A stretch of DNA of 64,000 bases from Geminicoccus sp036263595 (GTDB lineage Bacteria; Pseudomonadota; Alphaproteobacteria; Geminicoccales; Geminicoccaceae). The notes under the pieces were generated by a model. It was given only the letters and a program-made list of their open reading frames with translations. It was not told the DNA's origin and did not search any database. The translations under genes were made by a program, and so were the position numbers. The stretch spans positions 6,139-70,138 of the forward strand of contig NZ_DATAGQ010000194.1 in assembly GCF_036263595.1 (NCBI RefSeq), given 5' to 3'. Of the stretch, positions 34,851-42,650 are shown in pieces. Every line of letters starts with the position of its first letter. Within the stretch, counting starts at the first letter, position 1.

Positions 34851-34864
34851 TGTGCACCGCAGCA
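34851..34864. promoter_or_regulatory. Possible PhaR-like operator upstream of the phasin gene
   Basis: TGTGCACCGCAGCA (on the minus strand TGCTGCGGTGCACA) lies 75 bases upstream of the phasin start. It resembles the CTGC-spacer-GCAG type sites described for PHA regulators in alphaproteobacteria, with one imperfect half. The match is by eye only. Confidence 0.3.
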
Positions 34865-34878
34865 TGAACAGTCCTGCA

Positions 34879-35589
34879 TCATCCTGCCGCAGGTGCAGGC
34901 GCCGCTGCCTTTCGCTTGGGCATGAAACGACGCAGGCTCTGCGCCGTCCGCTCCATCCGCGCCAGGCCCTTGTCGAGCTCCGATAGCGTACGGCCCTGCT
35001 CGGGATCGTCGTCGCGCATCCATACGCGCAAGACCCGGACGTAGAGCAGCCCGACCGCATGCCTGGCGAGCAGCGTGCCTGGACCATGAACACCGGCCGC
35101 ATCGACGAGTTCCATGACCGCCCGGCTCAGATTGCCGAAGCCTACCATCGCCGTCTCGAGATCACCTCGCGAATCGCGCCCGATCTTCCGCAGCGCCACC
35201 TTGTAAGGCTTCATCGCATCCAGGCGCCGCATGATCAGCTCGAACAGCCGCTCGCGCGGGTTCAGCTCTTCCAGCTCCTGTCCGGACAGGTCCAGCATCT
35301 GGGAATCGAGACGTCTGCCCAGCGCGTTCAGCACGGCGGCCCGCGACGGAAACTGCTTGTACACCTCCGACACCGACACGTTCAGCTCCCGGGCCAGACC
35401 CGGCAGGGTGAAGCTCGACCAGCCATCCGCCTCGATCATCGCCATGGCCGTGTCGAGCAGATCGCGGGCGCTGGTGTCAGGCTCCGGTGCGACGGGCTCC
35501 GGCGCAGGCTGCTGCTCGATCAGGGTCGCCTGCTCGTCGTTCGGCTGCTGCGGAACGCTGTTCGCACCGCTCTTCGACCGCCTCGCCAT
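34879..35589 (-). CDS. TetR-family transcriptional regulator
   Basis: A 236-residue protein with a disordered 38-residue head, then a TetR helix-turn-helix (ARDLLDTAMAMIEADGWSSFTLPGLARELNVSVSEVYKQFPSRAAVLNALG) and a helical ligand or dimer domain (RERLFELIMRRLDAMKPYKVALRKIGRD) that resembles alphaproteobacterial TetR/COQ9-like proteins. ATG 35589 has GGAGG upstream. It lies directly upstream of the phasin gene on the same strand; regulation of that gene is possible but unproved. Confidence 0.88.
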   Translation of the reverse strand: MARRSKSGANSVPQQPNDEQATLIEQQPAPEPVAPEPDTSARDLLDTAMAMIEADGWSSFTLPGLARELNVSVSEVYKQFPSRAAVLNALGRRLDSQMLDLSGQELEELNPRERLFELIMRRLDAMKPYKVALRKIGRDSRGDLETAMVGFGNLSRAVMELVDAAGVHGPGTLLARHAVGLLYVRVLRVWMRDDDPEQGRTLSELDKGLARMERTAQSLRRFMPKRKAAAPAPAAG

Positions 35590-35614
35590 TTCCGTTCCCT
35601 CCGGATCGGACGGC

Positions 35615-36442
35615 TCAGCCCAGCTCCACCGAGCGCTTGGCTGCCGCCGCGATCGCCTTGTCGAACAATTGCTGAATGCCGTCCTCGCCCATCAGCACCG
35701 CCAGGGCTTCCTGGGTCGTCCCGTTCGGGCTGGTGACGTTCTGGCGCAACTGGGCAGCCGGCTCGGGCGACAGCCGTGCCAGCTCGCCGCTTCCCGACAC
35801 AGTAGTACGTGCGAGCCGCATGGCCAGATCTTCGGGCAGACCGAGTTTGGCAGCGGCCGCCGCCATCACCTCGATCAACAGGAACACATAGGCGGGACCG
35901 CCACCCGACATGGCGGTGACCACGTGCATCAGGTCCTCGTCGTCGATCCAGTCCGTGGTGCCGACCGCCGCCATCAGCCGCTCGGCCAGCTCGCGTTGCT
36001 CCGGGCGGACGTTGGCATTCGCCACCAGCACACTGGCACCACGTCCGACGGCGGCCGGCGTGTTCGGCATTGCCCGGACAACCGGCGTGTCGGACCCGAA
36101 ATAGCCCTCGTAGGCGGCGATCCGCTTGCCGGCGGCGACCGACAGGACGAGGCCGCCCTTTGCCACGAAGGGACGAAAGCCGGGCGCTGCCGCGTCCATC
36201 ATCTGCGGCTTGACGGCGAGCACGGTGACGTCGGGCACGAAGTCGGCCGGCAGCTTGTCAGCCGAGAACACCCAGGTGACGCCACGCGGAACGCCGGCCG
36301 TGGCGCCGGGCTCCACCACCATTGCATTGGCCGGGTCCACCCCGGCCACCATCCAGCCATTGAGCATGGCGGAGCCCATCTTGCCGCACCCGACCAGCAG
36401 GACCCTGGCGCTGCCGAGGCCCCCCTGCTGGTCGATGCTCAA
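35615..36442 (-). CDS. proC: Pyrroline-5-carboxylate reductase
   Basis: A 275-residue enzyme for the last step of proline synthesis. It shows the Rossmann start VLLVGCGKMGSAMLNGW, VRAMPNTPAAVGRGAS, VTAMSGGGPAYVFLLIEVMAAAAAKLGL and the C-terminal signature QNVTSPNGTTQEALAVLM (VTSPGGTT-type). The TTG start at 36442 overlaps the TGA of the YbjN-like gene. Confidence 0.95.
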   Translation of the reverse strand: MSIDQQGGLGSARVLLVGCGKMGSAMLNGWMVAGVDPANAMVVEPGATAGVPRGVTWVFSADKLPADFVPDVTVLAVKPQMMDAAAPGFRPFVAKGGLVLSVAAGKRIAAYEGYFGSDTPVVRAMPNTPAAVGRGASVLVANANVRPEQRELAERLMAAVGTTDWIDDEDLMHVVTAMSGGGPAYVFLLIEVMAAAAAKLGLPEDLAMRLARTTVSGSGELARLSPEPAAQLRQNVTSPNGTTQEALAVLMGEDGIQQLFDKAIAAAAKRSVELG

Positions 36443-36954
36443 GCCTCGCCCTCCGTCTCGAGCAGCGCCGCCAGCATGGCATCAGCCGGCTTCTTGCCGC
36501 CCCAGACCACGAACTGGAACGCCGGGAAGAAGCGATCGCATTCCCCAAGCGAGATATCGATCACGTCCTCGATGACCTCCATCGAAGGCAAGGCACTTTC
36601 GCGCACCAGCACGCCGTGACGAAACACCGGCAGGTCCTCGTCCGACCACAGGTCGAAATGCCCGAGCCACAGCTTCTCGTTGGCGAGTGCCAGCAGCTGC
36701 CGAATCTGCTCGCGTTTCTTCGCCGGCACCTTGAGGTCGAGCGCCGTCGTGAAATGCAGGATCCACAGTTCGGGATTCCAGGTCACCATCACCTGATAGC
36801 GACACCAGGAGCCCGGCACCTCGATCGTCAGCTCGTCATCGTCCTTGCGGGCGCAGGCCCATTCGCGGACCTGGGCCAAGTGTTCGATCATTTCGAGTGG
36901 ATTGGAAGCAAGCTCGTCGTCGTCTTCCGCCACTTCAGAGCGCATCATCGTCAA
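36439..36954 (-). CDS. YbjN domain-containing protein
   Basis: A 171-residue cytoplasmic protein of the YbjN (type III secretion chaperone-like) fold: acidic head, then NPLEMIEHLAQVREWACARKDDDELTIEVPGSWCRYQVMVTWNPELWILHFTTALDLKVPAKKREQI and LWLGHFDLWSDEDLPVFRHGVLV. Starts at TTG 36954 (AGGAG upstream) or the ATG two codons later. Alphaproteobacterial copies are often beside proC, as here. Biochemical role unknown. Confidence 0.88.
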   Translation of the reverse strand: MTMMRSEVAEDDDELASNPLEMIEHLAQVREWACARKDDDELTIEVPGSWCRYQVMVTWNPELWILHFTTALDLKVPAKKREQIRQLLALANEKLWLGHFDLWSDEDLPVFRHGVLVRESALPSMEVIEDVIDISLGECDRFFPAFQFVVWGGKKPADAMLAALLETEGEA

Positions 36955-37038
36955 TGGCTTCTCCTGACGAATGGATCCGATAACGGATCCGAGAACAACA
37001 AAAGGCGTCGGGCGCGCTCCGGCCCGAACATGCCTCAG

Positions 37039-37058
37039 GCGTTGCAGGCTCGCAACGC
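37039..37058. other. Stem-loop between ubiK and the ybjN-like gene
   Basis: GCGTTGC and GCAACGC form a perfect 7-base stem around a six-base loop, 24 bases past the ubiK stop. There is no clear T-tract, so termination of ubiK is only possible. Confidence 0.35.
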
Positions 37059-37081
37059 GTCAGCCATGACTATCCGTTGGA

Positions 37082-37357
37082 TCAGGCGATTTCGGATGCA
37101 GGGTTCTCCAGGGCCGCCACGCGTGCTTCCAGCGCAGCGATCCGCTCCATGAGGCGATCCTGCTCGTCGCGTGACTTTTGTGCCATCGCGCGCACGGCTG
37201 CCACTTCGTCGGCGGTGGGCAGGTCCATCTCGGCCATCAGCCGCTCGACACGCTCCTTCACGCGCGTCTCGACCTCTTCCTTCACGGCCCCGAACGTGCT
37301 CACCGCTCCGCTCGCCACCTTGGCCAGATCGTCGAACAACCGGCTCGTGGTCTGCAT
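37082..37357 (-). CDS. ubiK: Ubiquinone biosynthesis accessory factor UbiK
   Basis: A 91-residue membrane-fusogenic-type protein (BMFP/YqiC family): N-terminal amphipathic helix (TSRLFDDLAKVASGAVSTFGAVKEEVETRVKERVERLM) and a C-terminal coiled coil (AMAQKSRDEQDRLMERIAALEARVAALE). The start is set at ATG 37357, with GGAGG five bases upstream. UbiK assists the ubiquinone-synthesis complex with UbiJ. It is divergent from lgt. Confidence 0.88.
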   Translation of the reverse strand: MQTTSRLFDDLAKVASGAVSTFGAVKEEVETRVKERVERLMAEMDLPTADEVAAVRAMAQKSRDEQDRLMERIAALEARVAALENPASEIA

Positions 37358-37499
37358 CTCGTCCTCCATCAGCGACGGCTACGTTCATTCCGCTATATGG
37401 GTCTTTCTCGCCTGCCGCAAAGGCCACGATGTCCGGCCGGTTCCATCCGCACCGCTTGAAGCGCTGGGCTTGAAGGGGCATGACCAGCCGTGACCCGGC

Positions 37500-38324
37500 T
37501 TGCTGGAATGCCCTTTGCCCCCGATCCTCGCCCTGCCATTCCCGTCCATCGACCCCGTCATCGTCCAGGTCGGCCCGTTCGCGCTGCGCTGGTACGCGCT
37601 GGCCTACGTGGCGGGGCTGCTGCTCGGCTGGTTCCTGACCAAGCGTCTGGTGACGCGGCCTGGCTGGCGGATCACGCCGGAGGACGTGGACGACCTCCTC
37701 TTCTACATCACGCTGGGCGTGATCCTGGGCGGACGGCTGGGCTATGTGCTGTTCTACAACCTGCCGAGCTACCTAGAGGACCCGGCCCAGATCCTGATGG
37801 TCTGGCAGGGCGGCATGTCGTTCCATGGCGGGCTGATCGGCGTCCTGATCGCGATGGGCTGGTTCGCCCGCTCGCGTAGGGTGCCGTTCCTCGACGTGGC
37901 CGATGCCGTGGCGGCGGTGACGCCGGTGGGGCTGCTGTTCGGCCGCATCGCCAACTTCATCAACGGCGAGCTGTTCGGCCGGGTGACCGACCTGCCGTTC
38001 GGCGTCGTCTTTCCCCATGGCGGCCCCGAGCCGCGCCATCCGAGCCAGCTCTACGAGGCGTTCCTGGAAGGCCTGGTGCTCCTGGTCATCGTGCAGTGGA
38101 TCGCGAGGTGGCCGCGCACGCCGCAGAACGCCGGCCTGATCGGCGGCGTCTTCCTGTTCGGCTATGCCGTGGCGCGATTCACGGTCGAGTTTGCCCGCGA
38201 GCCCGACGCGCAGCTGGGCTACCTGCTGGGCGGCCTGACCATGGGCCAGCTGCTCTGCCTGCCCATGGCGGCGTTGGGCCTCTGGCTGATCCTGCGGACC
38301 CGGGCGGTGGCCAGGGCGGCATGA
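37500..38324 (+). CDS. lgt: Prolipoprotein diacylglyceryl transferase
   Basis: A 274-residue inner-membrane enzyme that moves diacylglycerol from phosphatidylglycerol to the lipobox cysteine of prolipoproteins. It has about seven membrane segments, the family signature GRIANFINGELFGRVTD, and HGGLIG and RHPSQLYEAFLEG with the catalytic His region. No ATG fits; TTG 37500 or 37515 is the likely start. The stop overlaps the midA start (ATGA). Confidence 0.94.
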   Translation: MLECPLPPILALPFPSIDPVIVQVGPFALRWYALAYVAGLLLGWFLTKRLVTRPGWRITPEDVDDLLFYITLGVILGGRLGYVLFYNLPSYLEDPAQILMVWQGGMSFHGGLIGVLIAMGWFARSRRVPFLDVADAVAAVTPVGLLFGRIANFINGELFGRVTDLPFGVVFPHGGPEPRHPSQLYEAFLEGLVLLVIVQWIARWPRTPQNAGLIGGVFLFGYAVARFTVEFAREPDAQLGYLLGGLTMGQLLCLPMAALGLWLILRTRAVARAA

Positions 38325-39415
38325 GCGAGCAGCTCCTCCAGCTGCTGCGGCGCAAGGTCGAGGCCGATGGGCCGATCCGCCAGGACGAATGGTGGCAGAT
38401 CTGCCTCTACCATCCCGGCCATGGCTACTACGCGACGAAGATCCCGCTGGGTGCAGACTTCATCACCGCACCGGACATCTCCCAGCTCTTCGGTGAGCTG
38501 ATCGGTCTGGCCCTGGCGCAGTGCTGGCTCGATGGCGGAGCGAAGCAACCTGCGACGCTGGCCGAGATCGGCCCCGGCAAGGGCACCTTGATGGCGGATG
38601 CCTGGCGCGCCCTCGGAGTCGTGCCGAATGCGCGCGAGGCGCTGGCGCCGCTGGCCCTGGTCGAGGTCAGCGCGTCGCTGCGCGCCTTCCAGACCAACCG
38701 GCTGCGCGGGCTGCCCGTGCGCTGGTTCGACGCGCTGGATCAGGTTCCCATGGCCGGCCCGACCTACCTCGTGGCCAACGAGCTGTTCGACGCCCTGCCG
38801 GTGCGCCAGTTGGTACGCCTGTCCGGCCGCTGGTTCGAGCGCAAGGTGGGTGTGAGCGGCAGCGGCCATCTGGGCCTGCTGCTGGATCCCCGCCCCTCGC
38901 CGCTCACCTCCTCCCTGCCGGATTCGCCGGATGGGGCCGTACACGAGATCTCGCCGGCCAGGGAACGGATGGCCGCTTCGGTCGGTCAGCGGCTGGTGGC
39001 CAGCGGCGGCGCTGCTCTCCTGATCGATTATGGCGAGATGTACGATGGAGCCACCGGCGACACGATCCAGGCAGTGCGCGGCCATCGCAAGGTCTCGGAC
39101 CCCTTCGAGTTGCCCGGCGAGATCGACCTTACCAGCCGGGTCGACTTCAACCCGATCGTCCGTGCCCTGCAGGCAGCCGGCTGCACCGTGGCTGGCCCGA
39201 TCACGCAGGGCGAGTTCCTGCGCAACCTCGGCATCGAGGTCAGGACCGAGGCGCTGGCCAATGGCCTCGACGCCGCGCAGGCGGCTGACCTCCGCAACCG
39301 CACGAACCGCCTGATCGACCCGCGCCGCATGGGCCGTCTCTTCAAGGTCCTGGGAGTGGCGCCCGCCGGCCAGCCCCTGCCCCCTGGCTTCCCGGCCGAG
39401 GAACGCCCTGCATGA
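38321..39415 (+). CDS. MidA/NDUFAF7-type SAM-dependent methyltransferase
   Basis: A 364-residue protein with the DUF185/MidA pattern: YYATKIPLGADFITAPDISQLFGELIGL, the SAM loop LAEIGPGKGTLMADAWR, VANELFDALPVRQLV, and GAALLIDYGEM. The eukaryotic homologue methylates an arginine of complex I subunit NDUFS2; the bacterial role is likely similar but unproved. It is coupled on both sides, to lgt and pgeF. Confidence 0.9.
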   Translation: MSEQLLQLLRRKVEADGPIRQDEWWQICLYHPGHGYYATKIPLGADFITAPDISQLFGELIGLALAQCWLDGGAKQPATLAEIGPGKGTLMADAWRALGVVPNAREALAPLALVEVSASLRAFQTNRLRGLPVRWFDALDQVPMAGPTYLVANELFDALPVRQLVRLSGRWFERKVGVSGSGHLGLLLDPRPSPLTSSLPDSPDGAVHEISPARERMAASVGQRLVASGGAALLIDYGEMYDGATGDTIQAVRGHRKVSDPFELPGEIDLTSRVDFNPIVRALQAAGCTVAGPITQGEFLRNLGIEVRTEALANGLDAAQAADLRNRTNRLIDPRRMGRLFKVLGVAPAGQPLPPGFPAEERPA

Positions 39416-40170
39416 GAACCACGACCGTGCTCCTCGACGCCTGCCAGGGCATCCGGCACGGCTTCTTCGGCCGCCAGGGCGGCACCAGCGCTGCACCCTA
39501 TGACAGCCTGAACATGGCCCTGCGCACCGGTGACCAGCGCGAGCACGTCCTGGCCAACCGCCGGATCGTCGCGGAATCCCTGGGGGCGGAGCACCTGGTC
39601 GTCGCCCGCCAAGTCCACGGCACCACCACCGTCCGCGTCGCCGAGCCCTGGGCCGCCGACGACGCGCCCGAAGCCGACGCGCTGGTCACCACGGTGCCCG
39701 GCCTCGCCATCGCTGTCACCACCGCCGACTGCGCGCCCATCCTCCTCTGCGACCCCCACGCCCGCGTCGTCGGCGCCGCCCATGCCGGATGGAAGGGTGC
39801 GCTGGACGGGATCGTCGAGAGCGTGGTCGCCGCCATGGCCGAGGCCGGCGCCGATCCGGGCCGCATCGCGGCTGCCGTCGGCCCCTGCATCCAGCGCCGC
39901 TCCTATCAGGTCGGCCCGGAGTTCGAGGCGCGCTTCCTGGAAGCCGACCCGGCCTCGGAGAGCTTCTTCACCGTTGGCCGCGGTGGCCGGCCCTATTTCG
40001 ACCTGGAGTCCTATGTCTGCCTGCGCCTGAGCCGGGCGGGCGTGACAATGGTCCAGGCGAGTGGATTGGACACGGTGGCAGAGCCGGGCCGCTTCTTCAG
40101 CTACCGGCGGGCGACACTGGCAGGTGGGGGACCATTCGGGACTCAGGCGAGCGGGATTGTCATCGCCTGA
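39412..40170 (+). CDS. pgeF: Laccase-domain protein, peptidoglycan editing factor PgeF
   Basis: A 252-residue YfiH/DUF152 protein. It has the conserved HGFFGRQGGTS, ARQVHGTTT, TADCAPILLCDP and GAAHAGWKGALDGIVE motifs, whose Cys and two His residues form the metal/catalytic site. Family members have purine-nucleoside phosphorylase or amidase activity and in E. coli PgeF edits peptidoglycan precursors carrying wrong amino acids. It is the last gene of the lgt-midA-pgeF operon. Confidence 0.92.
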   Translation: MRTTTVLLDACQGIRHGFFGRQGGTSAAPYDSLNMALRTGDQREHVLANRRIVAESLGAEHLVVARQVHGTTTVRVAEPWAADDAPEADALVTTVPGLAIAVTTADCAPILLCDPHARVVGAAHAGWKGALDGIVESVVAAMAEAGADPGRIAAAVGPCIQRRSYQVGPEFEARFLEADPASESFFTVGRGGRPYFDLESYVCLRLSRAGVTMVQASGLDTVAEPGRFFSYRRATLAGGGPFGTQASGIVIA

Positions 40171-40185
40171 ACAAAATGCCTCGCA

Positions 40186-40211
40186 TTCAGACAAGCTTCG
40201 ATTTGTCTGAA
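40186..40211. terminator. Stem-loop between pgeF and the AT-rich gene
   Basis: TTCAGACAA and TTGTCTGAA form a perfect 9-base stem with an eight-base loop, between converging genes. On the plus strand it is followed by a T-rich stretch (ACTTTATTTTCTC); on the minus strand a TTTTG lies beyond. It could serve both genes. It falls inside the AT-rich, foreign-looking segment. Confidence 0.5.
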
Positions 40212-40216
40212 GCAGT

Positions 40217-41080
40217 TCAAACTTTATTTTCTCGACCCATTTGCGCAAGCATGCCGTTATAAATCTCGATAGCGTCGTTGTATTTTCCTGCTATCTCGAC
40301 TGAAGCTCTTTTGTTACTTATGATATTATCTATCTCATAAAGCAGAGTTTGTTCAACGACTTGAATCAGAGATGTAAGGCGGCTTATGTCTTTCTGCTCA
40401 AAACTCTCGATTTGTTCCTTGGCAAGAATATTTTCAAGCATGCTCTTTATTCCTGGATCTTTATGTAGTGGCTGAATTTCATTTTTTACTTTTGACTCCC
40501 ATAGCAAATAATGCACTCGATAGATAATAGCTCTAGCAATAAAGAATAAAAACCATAGTCTCTCAGAGAGAAAAGGCCGAAGAGACTCGACTTGAACAAT
40601 TTCATCAGAAGAAATTCTTTTGTGATTTATTGGCTCAACGTCTTTTATCCCATCAAAAATGAACTTATGTTCCATAGCGGAATCTAGTTCAACATCCCCC
40701 ATTATATCATATACTATAGATATTGACGGCATGCTGCTTTTTATTCTGAGATAGGCGTTCCATAATTTCCCTGCTGCTTCCGCCTTCCTTTCATACAAAG
40801 CAGAATGAGAAGAACCCAGATGGCTTACCATCGACTGCAGCAATAATATCTGGTTATTAAGATCCGCTTTTGCGTTCTCAAGCTTAGTAGCCGTAAGCAG
40901 TTTATCTTTTTCATGGATACGATTTATCCAAATCTTACTTAAAAACAAAAACAAGCCCTGCAGAACTACTTGCATACTGCCAATGCTTCTATTATTGACA
41001 TATTGTTCCTGCCCCAATATCGGGTCTACTTGGTTACACTCCATATGTAAATTTTTTATCCTAATGAAGTAGTTCCGCAT
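40217..41080 (-). CDS. AT-rich hypothetical protein, likely horizontally acquired
   Basis: A 287-residue protein from ATG 41080 (275 from ATG 41044). I do not recognise it. It is rich in Lys, Ile, Asn, Glu and Leu, with helical stretches (KADLNNQILLLQSMVSHLGSSHSALYERKAEAAGKLWNAYLRI) and two hydrophobic segments (MQVVLQGLFLFLSKIWI, LWFLFFIARAIIYRVHYLLW) that may be membrane or packed helices. The DNA is roughly 35-40% G+C by eye against about 65-70% on both sides, and AT-rich codons (AAA, ATA, TTA) dominate. It starts right behind the stop of the ABC permease and converges on pgeF. No mobility gene is beside it. Confidence 0.75.
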   Translation of the reverse strand: MRNYFIRIKNLHMECNQVDPILGQEQYVNNRSIGSMQVVLQGLFLFLSKIWINRIHEKDKLLTATKLENAKADLNNQILLLQSMVSHLGSSHSALYERKAEAAGKLWNAYLRIKSSMPSISIVYDIMGDVELDSAMEHKFIFDGIKDVEPINHKRISSDEIVQVESLRPFLSERLWFLFFIARAIIYRVHYLLWESKVKNEIQPLHKDPGIKSMLENILAKEQIESFEQKDISRLTSLIQVVEQTLLYEIDNIISNKRASVEIAGKYNDAIEIYNGMLAQMGRENKV

Positions 41081-41091
41081 CCGAATGAGGG

Positions 41092-41901
41092 CTATTCCCC
41101 CGACTGGAGCAGCAATCCCCGCCGTCGCACGGACTGGAACAGCAGCGTGTACACACCCGCCGCGATCGCCAGCCACACCGCGAGCATGGCGAGCGCCCAG
41201 AAAAACAGCCCGGTATCGAACCGTCCGTCGACGACCACGGCTCGCATGCCCTCGAACACCGCCCCCGTCGGCAGGCACCAGGCGATCGTCTGGAGCCATT
41301 GGGGCAGGGTCTCGATCGGGTAGAACACGCCCGAGATCGGCTGGATCAGGAAGATCGCGGCCCAGGCCAGGCTCTCCGCCCCCATGCCCAGGCGCATGAC
41401 CGTGCCCGAGATCATCAGGCCGATCGCCCAGCCGAAGCCCATCAGCACCGCCATGAACGCGATCGTCGACCAGCCGAGCGCGCCGCCGATCCAAAAGCCG
41501 TGGATGGGGATCGCCAGCAGTGCAGCACCACCCACGCCCAGCATCACGCGGATGAGCGCGATGAGGAAAACCGCGATCACGTGCTCGTAGGGGCGCAGCG
41601 GGCTTGTGAAGAGATGGCCGAAATGGCGGGCATACATCTCCTCCAGGAAGCCCAGGCTGACGCCCAGCTGGCCGCGGAACAGGACATCCCAGAGCAGCAC
41701 GGCCGACAGGAAGATCCCGGCCGCATTGGCGACCAGCGAGCTCTCGGTGGCAAGGAATCGTGTGATGAACCCCCACAGGATCACCTGCACGGTCGGCCAG
41801 TAGACCAGGTCCAGGAGGCGCGGCCACGACGCGGTCAGGAGGTACCAGTGACGGCGGAACACGCCGCGGATCCGGCGCAGCGACAAGGTGAGCGCGCTCA
41901 A
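41092..41901 (-). CDS. ABC-2 type transporter permease
   Basis: A 269-residue membrane protein with six hydrophobic segments and the ABC-2 pattern GHLFTSPLRPYEHVIAVFL (the coupling region) and QPISGVFYPIETLPQWLQTIAWCLPTGAVFEGMR. The start is TTG 41901, whose TTGA overlaps the ATPase stop. The fold and sequence are those of exporter permeases for drugs, polysaccharides or lipids. It is the third gene of the operon after the TAXI protein and the ATPase. Confidence 0.88.
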   Translation of the reverse strand: MSALTLSLRRIRGVFRRHWYLLTASWPRLLDLVYWPTVQVILWGFITRFLATESSLVANAAGIFLSAVLLWDVLFRGQLGVSLGFLEEMYARHFGHLFTSPLRPYEHVIAVFLIALIRVMLGVGGAALLAIPIHGFWIGGALGWSTIAFMAVLMGFGWAIGLMISGTVMRLGMGAESLAWAAIFLIQPISGVFYPIETLPQWLQTIAWCLPTGAVFEGMRAVVVDGRFDTGLFFWALAMLAVWLAIAAGVYTLLFQSVRRRGLLLQSGE

Positions 41902-42650
41902 GCTTCCTCCATCGCCCGCGAGCGCCCGCGGGCGATGTCCAGGAAGACCTCCTCCATGTCCTCGCGGCCGTAGCGCTCCAGCAATTGTGCCGGCGAGCCC
42001 TCCGCCACCAGCTTGCCGGCCTTCATCATCACGACATGGTGCGCCAGCCGCTCGACCTCGTTCATGTTGTGCGAGGCCAGCAGCACCGCCGCCCCCCGCT
42101 CCTGCTGGTACGCGGCCAGCATTCCGCGCAGCCGGTCCGCCGTGTCGGGATCGAGCGAGGCCGTGGGCTCGTCCAGCAGGAGAAGGTCCGGCCGGTTGAT
42201 CAGCGCCTTGGCCAGCACGACCCGGGTCTTCTGACCGGCCGAGAGCCGCCCGGTCGGCCGGTCGATGAAGGAGCCAAGGTCCAGCCGCTGGGTCAGCTCG
42301 TCGATCCGCTGCCCCGTGTGCGGGATCCCATAGAGGTCGGCGTAGACCTTCAGGTTCTGCCGCACGGTCAGCCGAAGCGGCAGGTCCACATAGGGTGAGG
42401 AGAAGTTCATCCGCGGCAAGAGGCGGTTGCGTGCCTTGGGCATGGGCAGGCCGAAGATCTCGATCCGGCCGGCAGACGGCGCCAGCAGACCCAGCAGCAT
42501 CGCGATCGTCGTGGTCTTGCCGGCGCCGTTCGCGCCCAGCAGGGCGGTGGTGCGCCCGGCCGGGATCGTGAAGCTCAGCCCGTCCACCGCCACGACCTGG
42601 CCATAGCGCTTGACCAGGTCCTGCACGCGAACCGCAATGGCTTGCATCAC
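41898..42650 (-). CDS. ABC transporter ATP-binding protein (ABC-2 exporter type)
   Basis: A 250-residue nucleotide-binding subunit with Walker A LLGANGAGKTTT, signature GRLSAGQKTRVVLAKAL (LSAGQ), Walker B DLLLLDEPTASLDPD and the H-loop LASHNMNEVERLAHHVVMM. It resembles NodI/DrrA-type exporter ATPases. Its ATG overlaps the TGA of the TAXI protein gene (42647-42650), so all three products are co-translated. Confidence 0.93.
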   Translation of the reverse strand: MMQAIAVRVQDLVKRYGQVVAVDGLSFTIPAGRTTALLGANGAGKTTTIAMLLGLLAPSAGRIEIFGLPMPKARNRLLPRMNFSSPYVDLPLRLTVRQNLKVYADLYGIPHTGQRIDELTQRLDLGSFIDRPTGRLSAGQKTRVVLAKALINRPDLLLLDEPTASLDPDTADRLRGMLAAYQQERGAAVLLASHNMNEVERLAHHVVMMKAGKLVAEGSPAQLLERYGREDMEEVFLDIARGRSRAMEEA

